Origin: Vulcanisaeta distributa JCM 11217
GTDB taxonomy: Archaea > Thermoproteota > Thermoprotei > Thermoproteales > Thermocladiaceae
Assembly: GCF_001316005.1 (NCBI RefSeq)
Contig: NZ_BBBJ01000007.1
Coordinates: 1-64,000 of the forward strand
Reading direction: 5' to 3'
Length of the DNA stretch: 64,000 nt
Both the position numbers and the translations under genes were made by a program. The number at the start of each line of letters is the position of its first letter. The stretch's first letter is position 1. Below, one piece after another: positions 8,759 through 18,549 of the stretch. The notes beneath the pieces were generated by a model, which was not told where the DNA came from, did not search any database, and saw only the letters and a program-made list of their open reading frames with translations.

Positions 8759-10192
8759 TTAAGATTGTAGGTATTTGGCGGCTTTCTTAATGGCCTTGAT
8801 TATGTTTATGTAGCCTGTGCAGCGGCAGATATTCTTGATGCTTAGTTTCAGTAGGTCATCATTAGCCGTTGGGTCTATGTTGGTGAGGTAGTCCTGGGTC
8901 ACCATCATGAAGCCGTGTGTACAATAACCACACTGCATTGCGTACTCCTCAAGGAATGCCCTCTGTATTGGGTGTAGTTCCATGCCCTTACTCAAGCCCC
9001 CCCTTATTGTTGTTACTGAGTGCCCTGAGACCCTGACCACAGGTACCATGCATGACTTGACGGCTCTACCATCAACAAGCACAGTGCATGCACCACACTT
9101 ACCCTCATCACAGCCCCTCCTAACCTCCCTAAATCCATGTCTCCTTAGGAAGTCGAGAAGCAATAGTCTTGGCTCAACCAAGTCCTCAATCCACTGCCCA
9201 TTGACGTTAACCCTAACCCTAACCAAGTCCCCCCCCACATACTCAACACCATCCCTGAACTCCCACTTAATTAACTCGTCCTTAACAGGAGCCTTAATGT
9301 ACTGCACCGAACCACTGGCTATCTCGGTCAAGGCCTTGGTTAGTAAGTTCCTGGCCACCTTGACCTTGTAATCACCAGGTGCGTGGGTATCCTCAAGGGG
9401 CTTGGCGTCAATTGATGAGAATATGGAATTCACAATATCATTGACCCTAGTTCCAACCTCCTTAATCCCAAGCCCATTTAAGTGGCCGCTCACTAACACG
9501 GGCTCTGGGTAAACGGCGCCAATGGCTATCCTGGAGTCTGTTATGACCCCCATCCTTTTCCTGATAGGTGACGGCTATGATAACACTCGGGAATGACGCA
9601 CCACCCCCCCTCCTAAAGAATTCATAAACGCCCCCCTAAAGCCGCTGAGTGGTATCCTGACCTCCGTGATTAATTCATTAGGCTTTAGGTCAGTGGTGTA
9701 TGGTCCCTTATAGAGTTCTGAAACCTTAACAGTCCTCTCAGTACCGATTCCCCCCCTAATCATGACCTCAGCATCCAGGGCTATCAGAGCTGGGTAGTAA
9801 TTAGCCGCTGGATCTGCATGAGCTAGGCTACCACCTATCGTGCCGAGATTCCTAACCTGAATATCTGCTATATGCCATGCAGACTCACTTAATACCTTTG
9901 CATTGTCGTTAATGAGCTTGTTCATTGCAATGTCGTTATGCGTAACCAATGCGCCAATCCTTAGGTAATTGCCCTCAACCTTGACGTACCTAAGGTCATT
10001 AATGCCAAGTATGTCAATTAAATACTTAACCTCAGTCATCCTAAGCTTAAGCATAGGCATTAAACTCATGCCACCAGCGAGCACCTTAGCATCACCACCA
10101 TATTCATTGAGCAGCTTCAACGCCTCATCGACTGTTGAAGCCCTAACGTACTTAAATCCCCTGGGAATACCAAGGGCGTAAGCCATGCCCAT
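8759..10192 (-). CDS. Molybdenum hydroxylase FAD subunit fused to [2Fe-2S] subunit, frameshifted
   Basis: The first ~290 residues are the FAD subunit of CO/aldehyde/xanthine dehydrogenases, with FAD motifs A-G-G-M-S-L-M-P and I-G-G-S-L-A-H-A-D. The frame then runs on, with no stop, into the iron-sulfur subunit: plant-type cluster C-D-E-G-K-C-G-A-C plus later Cys, and the second cluster C-G-Y-C...C-R-C. It passes electrons from the Mo subunit to FAD. Two breaks: C6 at 9631-9636 (four or seven restores frame) and C5 at 9547-9551 (four restores D-G-V-I-T-D-S-R). A C7 run reads T-I-R-G-G-L where the family has T-I-E-G-L. Starts ATG 10192 (or GTG 10195), overlapping the end of the large-subunit gene. 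Substrate unknown. Confidence 0.82.
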
Positions 10193-12555
10193 CACCCCTC
10201 GACAGCCCTCATTATCTTATAAGGCCTCAGTGGCAGGTCTGTTACTGCTTTACCAATTATTGAGGCCAGGGCATTGACTATCGCCGCAGGCACACCCATC
10301 ATGGCTCCCTCACCAACACCATGAGCCCAGAGACTAGATGCTTCGTGGGTGTTTCAAAGTGTATGAACTCCACCTCCATACCCACAGCCTCAGCCAGCGT
10401 TGGTGTTTCATAGATATCGAGACTCGTCGTTAATGGATTACCCTGATCATCATACATCAACTCCTCATAAAGCGTGAGGGCGAGTCCATGCATTAAACCA
10501 CCCATTAATTGTCCATCAACGAACTCCCTCTTGAGTATCCTACCAGCGTCATGGGCTATCACGTACTTCTTAACCTTAATGTCATACGTGTTTGGGTCGA
10601 GCTCTATAACGGCAAGTTGCGCCTGTATTGCGTATGTGGCTGATGAGTTTATTTTATCACCCTCTGCCGCCTTAACCGTTGGCGGTTGATAAAACACGGT
10701 AGCGCTCAATGACGCATCCAAGCCCTCTGGTAATGAGCCTGGGTCCCAATTAACTGATGATGCCATTCTCCTAATGTCGATCCTCCTACTTGGGTTGTTT
10801 ATGTCATAGAACTGACCATTCTCATAACCAACCTTATCCGTGCCAAGCATCGCCATGGCTATTCTCGTCAACTTCTCCCTCAATTGTCTCGCGGCAAGTA
10901 TCGCAGCACTAACTACTATTGGGGGGGCGAACCTGGATGAATATGAACCATCTGATAGCGCCCACGTCCTTGTCGTATCAACCCTATTCTCAACAATTAT
11001 TACTGAGGGGGTCGACACCCAGTTCCGAGGCGACGACCTCGGCGAGCGTTGTTTCGTGACCAAGCCCCCCCTCGTTGGTGCCATTAACGAAAACCCTAAT
11101 GTACCCACTCATGTCGAGGCTGATTGTTACATAGGAACCAGAGCCCGAGTGCGGGTATTTACGCTTGCTTGGCTCGATTGCTAAATCTGTGTAGCCTAAA
11201 TTCGTGCCTGCCGGCTCCACGAGGACTGCAATACCAACACCAATGTTTGGGTTCTTCCTCCTCTCCTCAAGCCAACGCCTATACTCAGGTTCTATAGCCC
11301 TAACGACCCTCTCATAGTCCTGCCTTGGGTATAGGCCGCCTGTGACCGTCTCGTAGAAGTACTCATCACCAATCTTCTTCGGGAACTCCCTAATTAGGTT
11401 CTTGATCCTAAGCTCGAGTGGGTCTATACCAAGTTCACGGGCTAATTCATTAACGGCAACCTCAAGCATGTAATAGAATGGTGGGCCGCCATAAGCCCTG
11501 TTAAGGCCTGTTGGTAACTTATTCGTTATTACTACGTAATCCTCAACATCGATGGCCCTAACATCATATGCACCGTTCATGTTACCGTGAACCCTAAATA
11601 GAACGCCAGGATCAGGCGGCCTTGGATACGCACCAACATCCTCATAAAACCTATACCTAAGTCCCTGAATCACGCCATCCCTAGTCGCCGCAACCTCCAC
11701 AACACCCTTCCTAGCACCACCTGAGTTGCTGCCCACGAGGTGCTCAGTCCTACTCTCAACCCACTTAACAGGTCTGCCACTAAGTATTGACGCCGCAGCG
11801 GCTAGTGTTATGTATGGATAAAGTGAGTACTTAGAGCCGAAGCTACCACCAACGTCCCTAGGGCCAAAGAGCCTAAGACTACCCGTTGGTAAGCCTAGAG
11901 CTCTCGTTACAAAGTAAGTTATCAATAACGGCCCTTGAGCATTAGCCCAGACATTCAGTTCACCACCAGTATAATGTGCAAGGACTCCGTAGGTCTCCAG
12001 GGGCATTGCATTGTGCTTTTGATAGTAGAACTCACGCTTTATAACGACCGGAGCCTCAGAGAACACCTTATCCACAGGCCCAAACTTCATATGCCTATAC
12101 ATGGCCACGTTCGACTTAAGCTCCTCATGAACTAGTACATCACCCTTCAACGCATCATCAAAGGTGAGCACGGGCTTTAATGGCTCGAAATCAACCTGGA
12201 CATAATCAAGTAAGTCAATCGCCTTATAGGGGGGGTCATCGGCGAGGACCACGGCTATTGGCTCACCAACGAACCTGGCCTTATCCCGGGCAAATGGATA
12301 ATACTTGATCGGCGCATCCACAGCCAGTGGGAATGGGTTTGGTATTACCTTAGCCAAGTCGCTTGGCCCGTAGGCAATGCCTCCATGCTCAAAGACCCCG
12401 CTTAAGTCAACCTTGAGTATTCGGGCATGGGCGTAGGGGGGGCTCCTGTAGATCGCCATGTAGAGCGTGCCTGGCGGTGTGGGTATATCATCAATGTACT
12501 CGCCAGAACCGGTCACTGCACGGAGACCTTCCCGATAATGAGGCAATTTACTCAT
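10192..12555 (-). CDS. Molybdenum hydroxylase large (molybdopterin) subunit, frameshifted
   Basis: Catalytic subunit of the CO/aldehyde/xanthine dehydrogenase family, about 785 residues when reconstructed. Seen: the near-N-terminal substrate-domain motif (here R-S-P-P-Y-A-H-A-R, normally R-S-P-x-A-H-A), [21 protein letters not shown] and the late G-V-G-E-G-A. The family's active-site Glu region is the C-terminal G-V-G-E. Breaks: G5 at 11007-11011 (four restores D-P-S-V-I-I-V-E) and CCC at 10326-10328 (four restores S-G-A-H-G-V-G-E-G). The AYR motif needed for CO oxidation (V-A-Y-x-C-S-F-R) is absent, so aldehyde oxidation is more likely than CO oxidation. First gene of the operon with the fused FAD/FeS subunit. 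Confidence 0.88.
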
Positions 12556-12603
12556 TAACTTCAGTAATTGGGGGGGATTGGTTATTAAAGTATTAAGTTA
12601 TTA

Positions 12604-13182
12604 ATGTTATTAAGGTATATGGCGCCTAGGATATTCATCTATAGATTGCCGCAGGACGATCCAAGGAAGAACACGGCTATTAAGCTGGCTAGGTTTGGGC
12701 TTGTGTATTTAGTAGATAGTATTAGGGCGCTACCGAGCGGCTCAATAATACTTGACCCAACCGCCAAAACGCCATTAACACCCAGCGATAGGGATACTGC
12801 CATGTCAAGGGGGGGTTTATCATTAATTGATTGCTCATGGAAAAGGGCAGTGGATGTCCATGCTAAGTTCGTTAAGGGCCACTTCATTAGGAGGAGGCTG
12901 CCACTGCTCATAGCGGCTAACCCGACCCACTACGGTAAGCCCTACATCTTAAGTACGATTGAGGCAGTAGCAGCTGCTTTATACATAATGGGCTTTATGG
13001 ATGATGCCATGGAGATTCTAAGGCTGTATAAGTGGGGGGGTCCAAACTTCGTGATAATTAATCGGAGGTACCTTGAGCGGTATGCCGCGGGTGATTTGTC
13101 GCCGGAGAGGGAATTGCTTGGTGTTGATGATGTTGAGCATGGGCTTGAGCAATTAATGATTGCATTAACTAGGAATGATTAA
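12604..13182 (+). CDS. tsr3: Tsr3-type rRNA aminocarboxypropyltransferase
   Basis: Tsr3 transfers an aminocarboxypropyl group from SAM to a hypermodified pseudouridine of small-subunit rRNA. Family motifs are present in order: L-D-P-T-A-K-T-P-L-T-P-S-D (~55-67), D-C-S-W-K (~80), A-A-N-P-T-H-Y-G-K-P (~108-117), E-A-V-A-A-A-L and Y-K-W-G-G-P-N-F. Two G7 runs (about 12810 and 13034-13040) each add a Gly; the family has K-W-G-x-x-F. Length of 192 residues is normal. Start is ATG 12604 or, five codons on, ATG 12619. It diverges from the hydroxylase operon. Confidence 0.9.
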   Translation: MLLRYMAPRIFIYRLPQDDPRKNTAIKLARFGLVYLVDSIRALPSGSIILDPTAKTPLTPSDRDTAMSRGGLSLIDCSWKRAVDVHAKFVKGHFIRRRLPLLIAANPTHYGKPYILSTIEAVAAALYIMGFMDDAMEILRLYKWGGPNFVIINRRYLERYAAGDLSPERELLGVDDVEHGLEQLMIALTRND

Positions 13183-13185
13183 TGG

Positions 13186-13880
13186 TTACTTCCTACTGTT
13201 GGCGTGTAGGCATATACTTCTTAACGGGCATTTATCGCAAAGTGGGTTATCGACTAAGCAGTACTTCTTACCGATGGTGACCACGGAGGCATGTACCAAC
13301 TTATAGGTGTATAAGTCCCTGGGTATTAACTTCTCAAGTGTTTCCTTCCAGGAATCATAATCATCACCAGGGTTAACGCCCAATACCCTACTGAGAACTC
13401 GCTTCGTATACTGTGAAATAGGCATTGTTGGTATGTTCAGGGCGAAGAGCATTATCGAGTCCGCAGTCTCCCTACCAATACCATCCTGGTTAAGCAGGAA
13501 ATCCCTGACATCACCCTAAGCCTCAGCCTTTCTAAACCGCCAATCACCGTAATGTTGCGGGCAAGCTTAACGAGCCTTTGAGCCTTTGTGAACCTGTAAT
13601 TAACTCCCTTAATTATCTCAGCCAGGTAATTAGGGTCGGCATTAGCAATACCCTCAAGAGTGTTTAAACCAAGTTTTCTGAGCCTATTAAGGACCTCATG
13701 AACTACGTCCCAACGGGTTTGTTGAACGAGTATTGCTGTGATTACGACCTCATCGGGCGTCTCTGCACCACCCCCCCACCACTTAGTTGAATAGGCATCA
13801 GCGGGATACCAGCCCACGCTCTCTAACTCGTCCTTCATGTTATCGAAGATTTTGATTAATTTGTTCATCGTCTCGTTCAT
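13186..13880 (-). CDS. Endonuclease III-like HhH-GPD glycosylase, frameshifted
   Basis: Base-excision repair glycosylase fold: helix-hairpin-helix N-Q-D-G-I-G-R-E-T-A-D-S-I followed by a [4Fe-4S] loop C-x6-C-x2-C-x5-C near the C-terminus. The N-terminal W-W-G-G-G-A-E-T-P-D-E-V...L-V-Q-Q-T-R-W matches archaeal endonuclease III relatives. One break at CCC 13514-13516 (four restores R-G-D-V-R-D-F-L-L-N). Two oddities: Glu stands at the endonuclease III Lys position of the hairpin, and the position of the catalytic Asp (V-D-x-H/Y) reads I-S-Q-Y-T, so Ser replaces Asp. It may be catalytically different or inactive. Stops 3 bases from convergent tsr3. Confidence 0.83.
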
Positions 13881-13935
13881 TACCGAGCGTAATGCCTGGA
13901 TAAGTTTATTAAAGTAAACCCGCGCAACACGTGTA

Positions 13936-14169
13936 ATGAGTGCGAGAGGTAGGAGGCCGGTTAGGCGTAGTCCATTGCCTGGTTATAAGGCTTGTAGGAA
14001 TTGTAAGGCAGTGGTGCCTGAGGATGTTGATAAGTGCCCAGTGTGCGGTGGTACCGACTTCACGAAGGATTGGATGGGCCTAATAATAATACTTAAGCCC
14101 GAGGAGTCCTGCATAGCCAAGAGACTTGGCATTACTAAGGCCGGCATGTACGCAATCGAAGTCCTATAA
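13936..14169 (+). CDS. spt4: Transcription elongation factor Spt4 (RpoE2)
   Basis: Spt4 pairs with Spt5 on the RNA polymerase clamp to promote elongation. The 77-residue protein has the zinc site C-R-N-C (~20-23) and C-P-V-C-G-G (~35-40), then D-W-M-G-L-I-I-I-L. The next gene encodes ribosomal protein S24e, a standard archaeal neighbour. Reading frame intact. Confidence 0.92.
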   Translation: MSARGRRPVRRSPLPGYKACRNCKAVVPEDVDKCPVCGGTDFTKDWMGLIIILKPEESCIAKRLGITKAGMYAIEVL

Positions 14170-14224
14170 TCCCATAGGTAACAAATAATACTTATTAAGG
14201 GGGGGTTTCTCAACGTCAAGACTG

Positions 14225-14626
14225 ATGTCAATACCAATGCCGAAATTACCGGAGGGCGTTGAGGCAGGTAAGCTCGTATTTAAGCTACTCAACATTAGGG
14301 AGAATAAGGTTATTGGCCGTAAGGAAGTCACCGCCGAGGCTTGGCACGTGGGCTTACCAACACCAAGTAGGGTTCAATTACGTGAGGAGATTGCCAAGGC
14401 CATGGGTGTTGATGTTAAGCAGGTATACGTTGTTAGGGTTGTCACCGAGTATGGTAGGCATAGGAGCGTCATTGAGGCTCACGTTTATGACGATCCAAAC
14501 ATAGGCGAGAATGTCGAACCACTCTATATCAAGCTCAGGAACATGCCGAAGGAGGAGGCTAAGAAGATACGTGAGGAGATGAAGAAGAGGAAGACCGAGA
14601 AGAAGGCTGCGGCTAAGAAGCAGTAA
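14225..14626 (+). CDS. rps24e: Ribosomal protein S24e
   Basis: Small-subunit ribosomal protein present in archaea and eukaryotes. Seen: K-L-L-N-I-R-E-N-K-V-I-G-R-K-E near residue 20, G-V-D-V-K-Q-V-Y-V-V-R, the G-R-H-R-S loop and a lysine-rich C-terminal tail. 133 residues, normal. It follows spt4 by 55 bases; a G7 run lies in that gap just before the start. Not frame damaged. Confidence 0.94.
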   Translation: MSIPMPKLPEGVEAGKLVFKLLNIRENKVIGRKEVTAEAWHVGLPTPSRVQLREEIAKAMGVDVKQVYVVRVVTEYGRHRSVIEAHVYDDPNIGENVEPLYIKLRNMPKEEAKKIREEMKKRKTEKKAAAKKQ

Positions 14627-14642
14627 TTTACGCGTATAAATC

Positions 14643-14654
14643 TACACCCGTGTA
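14643..14654. promoter_or_regulatory. Inverted repeat TACACCCGTGTA
   Basis: A near-perfect palindrome (TACAC-CC-GTGTA) lies just after the S24e stop and about 48 bases before the next start, followed by a T-rich stretch. It could be a terminator hairpin of the spt4-rps24e unit or an operator of the next gene. Only the symmetry is observed. Confidence 0.3.
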
Positions 14655-14701
14655 AATCAATAGATTTTTAAGTGAATAATCAGTGAATTGGTGGTATATC
14701 T

Positions 14702-15370
14702 ATGGATTTTAGGGAAGTCCCAATTAATGAATGCCCAATTAAGTACCTGGACACGCTTCACCTAATACTATTCATACTTTATAAAAGGACTGAGTTATGC
14801 AGGAACCTTGGCCTTAACTGCATGGACCTACCCGTACTGGCAACAACACCGCTTACCGTTAGGAATTGTGACAGGAATGATGTTCATAAGTTCTTTAGGC
14901 GCATGAGGAGGATTGTGGAGAGGATTGGTAATGAGATTGAGATTTTTAGATTCGGCAGGTTAAGTGCGTCATTGGCCATTGAGTTTAGTACCGGCAATAT
15001 TAAGGTCCATAGCAGCTTCATCGTGAGTGATAGCGATTGCAACAAGGTTCAATGCGTTACTGTGAATAATGTCACCACGTTATATATGAGACTAATCATT
15101 AGGTTGAGTGATAAGAACATAGTCGTCCTTAATGTGCCTGACGTCCTCATTTGGCTGGCAAGGGTTTATGGCTTAGATACCGTGTATAGCGCGTTGAATA
15201 TGGTGCATAATTATGTTGAGAATGGTACCTTTGGCGATGACCTTGATAAGGTCCTTGAGATAGTTAGTAAGTGGGGCGTTAATTTGGATAGGGACTCCTT
15301 TATCAATGCCACATTGCCTGGTAGAAGAAGCCTATTGATTTTGAGGGAGATCCTCAGTACCACGGCTTAA
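14702..15370 (+). CDS. Uncharacterised protein downstream of rps24e
   Basis: 222 residues, intact, ATG 14702. Mixed alpha/beta with several cysteines (Cys near 11, 33, 40, 56, 117, 122), no signal peptide and no membrane helix. A basic segment K-F-F-R-R-M-R-R-I-V-E-R lies near residue 65. I do not recognise the family. A possible TATA-like TTTTTAAG lies at about 14665-14673, 30 bases before the start, so it may be transcribed on its own. Its stop abuts the convergent stop of the radical SAM gene. Confidence 0.6.
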   Translation: MDFREVPINECPIKYLDTLHLILFILYKRTELCRNLGLNCMDLPVLATTPLTVRNCDRNDVHKFFRRMRRIVERIGNEIEIFRFGRLSASLAIEFSTGNIKVHSSFIVSDSDCNKVQCVTVNNVTTLYMRLIIRLSDKNIVVLNVPDVLIWLARVYGLDTVYSALNMVHNYVENGTFGDDLDKVLEIVSKWGVNLDRDSFINATLPGRRSLLILREILSTTA

Positions 15371-16794
15371 TTACTCACTACGTCTAAGTAATTTCTCTGT
15401 GAACCAAGGAACCAGGGAGTTCTTTATCGCGGACATTATCGTACCCAACCTACCATGTACCAACTCATGGATTAGGAAGCCAAGTCTACTGTAGTACTTC
15501 ACGTAAGCCCACTGAAGCATTTTCTGGGCCTGCTCCTTAGTGAATTTGTAACCCCCCCTCATAACGGCTTTAAGCGTTGTCCAATGCTCCCAATTCCAAT
15601 CCTCAATAAGGTTATCATTAAGTGCTTGGTAATAAAGTGGTGTGCCTGGGTATGGCGTGGCGACTGTGAACTGCGCATATGTTGGGTTTAGCTTCATGGC
15701 GAACTTGACTGTGTTCTTCATGTCATCTATTGACTCCCATGGGAATCCTATCACGAAGGAACCCACGTGGTCTATCTTAATCTCCTTAGCCCACTGAAAC
15801 ACCCTAACCGCCTGCTCAAGGGTTATCCTTTTACCAATCCTATTAATCGTGTCCTGCTCCCAGACTCAACGCCAAAGTATAGCGCGGTGCACCCATGGTT
15901 CTTTAGCGCAGTCATCATCTCCCTATCTATTGTGTCAACCCTAGAACCACAGGAGAAGTTTATATCAAGCTTTCTCTCCTCAAGTTCCCTGAGGAATTCA
16001 TACACAAACCTCTTACCGAGTGTGAACTCATCATCGGTGAATACGATTATGTTCGTCTTATACGTATTCACGGCATCCTCAATCTCATCAGCACGGCCTT
16101 AGCCGACCTATACCTAACCATCCTGCCCCAGAAGTATGATGTTGAGCAAAAGGAGCAGCCGTATGGGCATCCCCTACTCGCCATAACATGGACTATCTTA
16201 ATTGGCTTACCAAATAGCGTGTATTTATCCATGGGCAATAAGTGGCGGGCCGGCGGTGGTAATTCATCAAGATTCCTAATTGGCGGCCTATCGGGAGTCT
16301 TAATCACTTGGTCACCATCCTTAAATGCTAAACCCTTTATTGACCTTAACCGCGCTGGGTCTAACCCGTACTTCTCCATCGTGTTTATGAGCTCAAGCGT
16401 TGTATACTCACCCTCGCCCCTAACAATAACATCAACGTTATTGTTCAACGCCTCCTCATACATGAAGGTTACGTGGGGGGCCACCCATTATAATCGGTAT
16501 GTCCCTATCATACTCCTTAATCGCCTTAGCTGTTTCATAGGCCTTATAAACAGTTGGCGTTATTGCTGTTATACCAACAACATCTGGCTGCCAGGACTTA
16601 ACCTCGCTCATGAATGTCCTCAGATCAATGCCCTCAGTTGGTGAGTCAATTATCCTAACCTTATGTCCAGCCCTCTCGAGTACGGCCGCGATCCAGGCAA
16701 GGCCAAGTGGCGGTGCCTTAAGGCCAAGTACCTTATACAGTTCTAACTTATCAATTCCTGGAGGGACTGCGAGTAAGACTTTCATTTTCATCAC
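15371..16794 (-). CDS. B12-binding-domain radical SAM protein, frameshifted
   Basis: N-terminal ~140 residues form a cobalamin-binding-like fold (V-L-L-A-V-P-P-G...K-A-P-P-L-G-L-A-W-I), followed by a radical SAM core with the cluster motif C-P-Y-G-C-S-F-C (C-x3-C-x2-C) and the later F-G-V-E-S-G and S-F-V-I-G-F-P-W elements. Such enzymes often methylate or rearrange unactivated carbons. Three breaks: G6 at 16475-16480 (five restores G-G-P-H-V-T-F), a missing C near 16098, and a missing G near 15861 (restores E-S-G-E-Q-D-T-I). GTG 16794 or ATG 16791 follows the stop of the upstream SPASM gene directly. Substrate unknown. Confidence 0.84.
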
Positions 16795-16795
16795 C

Positions 16796-18317
16796 TCACT
16801 TGAAGGCTAACGGTGATACCTTCACCTTAATCCTCAGTATATCCTCCTGCAGCTTCCTCCACTCGGCCGAGTTATATATACAGCCCGGGTCTGGAGCGAG
16901 TACGTCACCGAAGTAGTTATACGCCCTGGCCCTACAGCCACCGCAGATCAGCTTATACGGGCATTTACCGCAGAATCCCTCAAGCTATCCCTATCCCTGA
17001 AGTTCTCCATGAATGGATCCATCCAAATATCCCAGAAGGACTTAGTCCTTAGGTTACCCACTGGGTATGGCAGGAATACGCATGGCGTTAGCGTACCCTC
17101 AGGTTCGATTGCTGCATAAACACGGCCAGCGCCACAACCACCGATGAACTCCGTCAACTCCCTAGTTATTGGATCATTGGCAATTACGAAATGTGTTGGT
17201 GAAACATCCTCACCACCGCTTAACTGATTAACTACCCTGCCGTACTGAGGAGCCGTGCTTATGATCTCCATCTTCCTCCTCCTCATCTCCTTATAAATAT
17301 GCCTAAGGAACTCCTCCCTCTCCTCGGGTGACAGGTCAATCTCCAGGTTCTCACGGCCCCTACCTACTGGAACGAAGTTGAAGAACACAACTCTCTTAAC
17401 GCCAATCTCCTGGGCCAGGTCAAGTATCTTGTCAACCTCATGAATATTGTACTTGGTCACCGTGAATGCTAACGCCGCACTAAAGCCAAGCTTAACGGCA
17501 TTCCTAAGCCCCCCCTGCACCGCCTTAGCCCATGCACCTGGTACACCCCCCCTAAACTTATCATGAACATTGGGATCAGCAGCGTCAATGCTTATCTCGA
17601 CATACCTAAGTCCAAGCTTCTTAGCCTTCTCCGCAAATTCGAGATTTGCAAACGTCGTTCCATTAGTCGCAATGGCCGGGTAAAAACCCCTTCTACCTAT
17701 CTCGCCAAAACAGGCCAGAAGTCTCTGTGAACCGTTGGCTCACCACCAGATAATGCGATGGCCGGTACTCCGGCCTCATCAAGCTCCTTAACAACCCTAA
17801 GCTTCTCATCAAGCGTTAACTCATTGGGCAGTGGTTTACCGGCGTTTTGGTAACAATGAATGCACCTTAGGTTGCAGGCGTTTGTGAAGTTCCACACTAT
17901 GAAGAATGGGGGGGCGGGGGGGAGCTTCTGCGGTGTCGTAACACCGAATAGGGCTATGCCTCTCAATGTAGTGACTATGCCCCTCCTAATCGCTGGATCA
18001 CTAAGCAACTGCTTAATTGGCTCCTCATCCGCGTGCAGCCAAGCCGTGGCAAGCTTCATGCCCATCTCAAAGAATGGAGCCACGAAGTGAGCCACCGTTG
18101 GGCACTGGGATTCACCAGCATACTTTGCCAATACCCACTCCATCAATGGCTTCCTCTCACCATTGAACTCCACCTCCTTAGTCAATACCCTGAGCGCCCA
18201 TCTAACAATGCCTCTATTCAATAATCTAATCGCGGCTATTAATGCACCAGCACCACTTCCCGAATCCTCCACCTTCTTCTTCACTAACTTATCAATGTGT
18301 TCTCCCAATGATGACAT
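16796..18317 (-). CDS. Radical SAM/SPASM protein, frameshifted
   Basis: About 505 residues. The first ~140 form a helical N-terminal domain of unknown role; then comes the radical SAM core with C-N-L-R-C-I-H-C and S-G-G-E-P-T, and a C-terminal SPASM Cys cluster (F-C-G-K-C-P...I-C-G-G-C). SPASM members commonly modify peptides or proteins, so a maturase role is possible, but no substrate peptide is recognised nearby. Breaks near 17704 (one base missing) and near 16977 (one G missing). A C7 run gives K-F-R-G-G-V-P-G where the family has R-G-x-x-G. Forms an operon with the B12-type radical SAM gene, one base apart. Confidence 0.8.
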
Positions 18318-18549
18318 ACTAGTAATATCTATTTAGATATCAAATTAAGCCTGCTTATCCGAAAAACAACGTGAAGTTCTATGTGGCTTCACGAGCAAGC
18401 AAACTCTTTTCAATATTATCAGCCAGGATAGAGTCATGTCATTTAATCCATTGGGTTCGCCCTCATCATCCTGAAAAGAGAATTTAACTGAATTAATTAA
18501 GTCTATTTAGCGTTAATACTTAATAAGGTGTATGTCTAATCCCTGACTC

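Noticed and set aside
10192-12555. Calling the molybdenum hydroxylase a CO dehydrogenase
   Set aside because: The CO-type active-site loop with Cys (A-Y-x-C-S-F-R) is not present in the large subunit.
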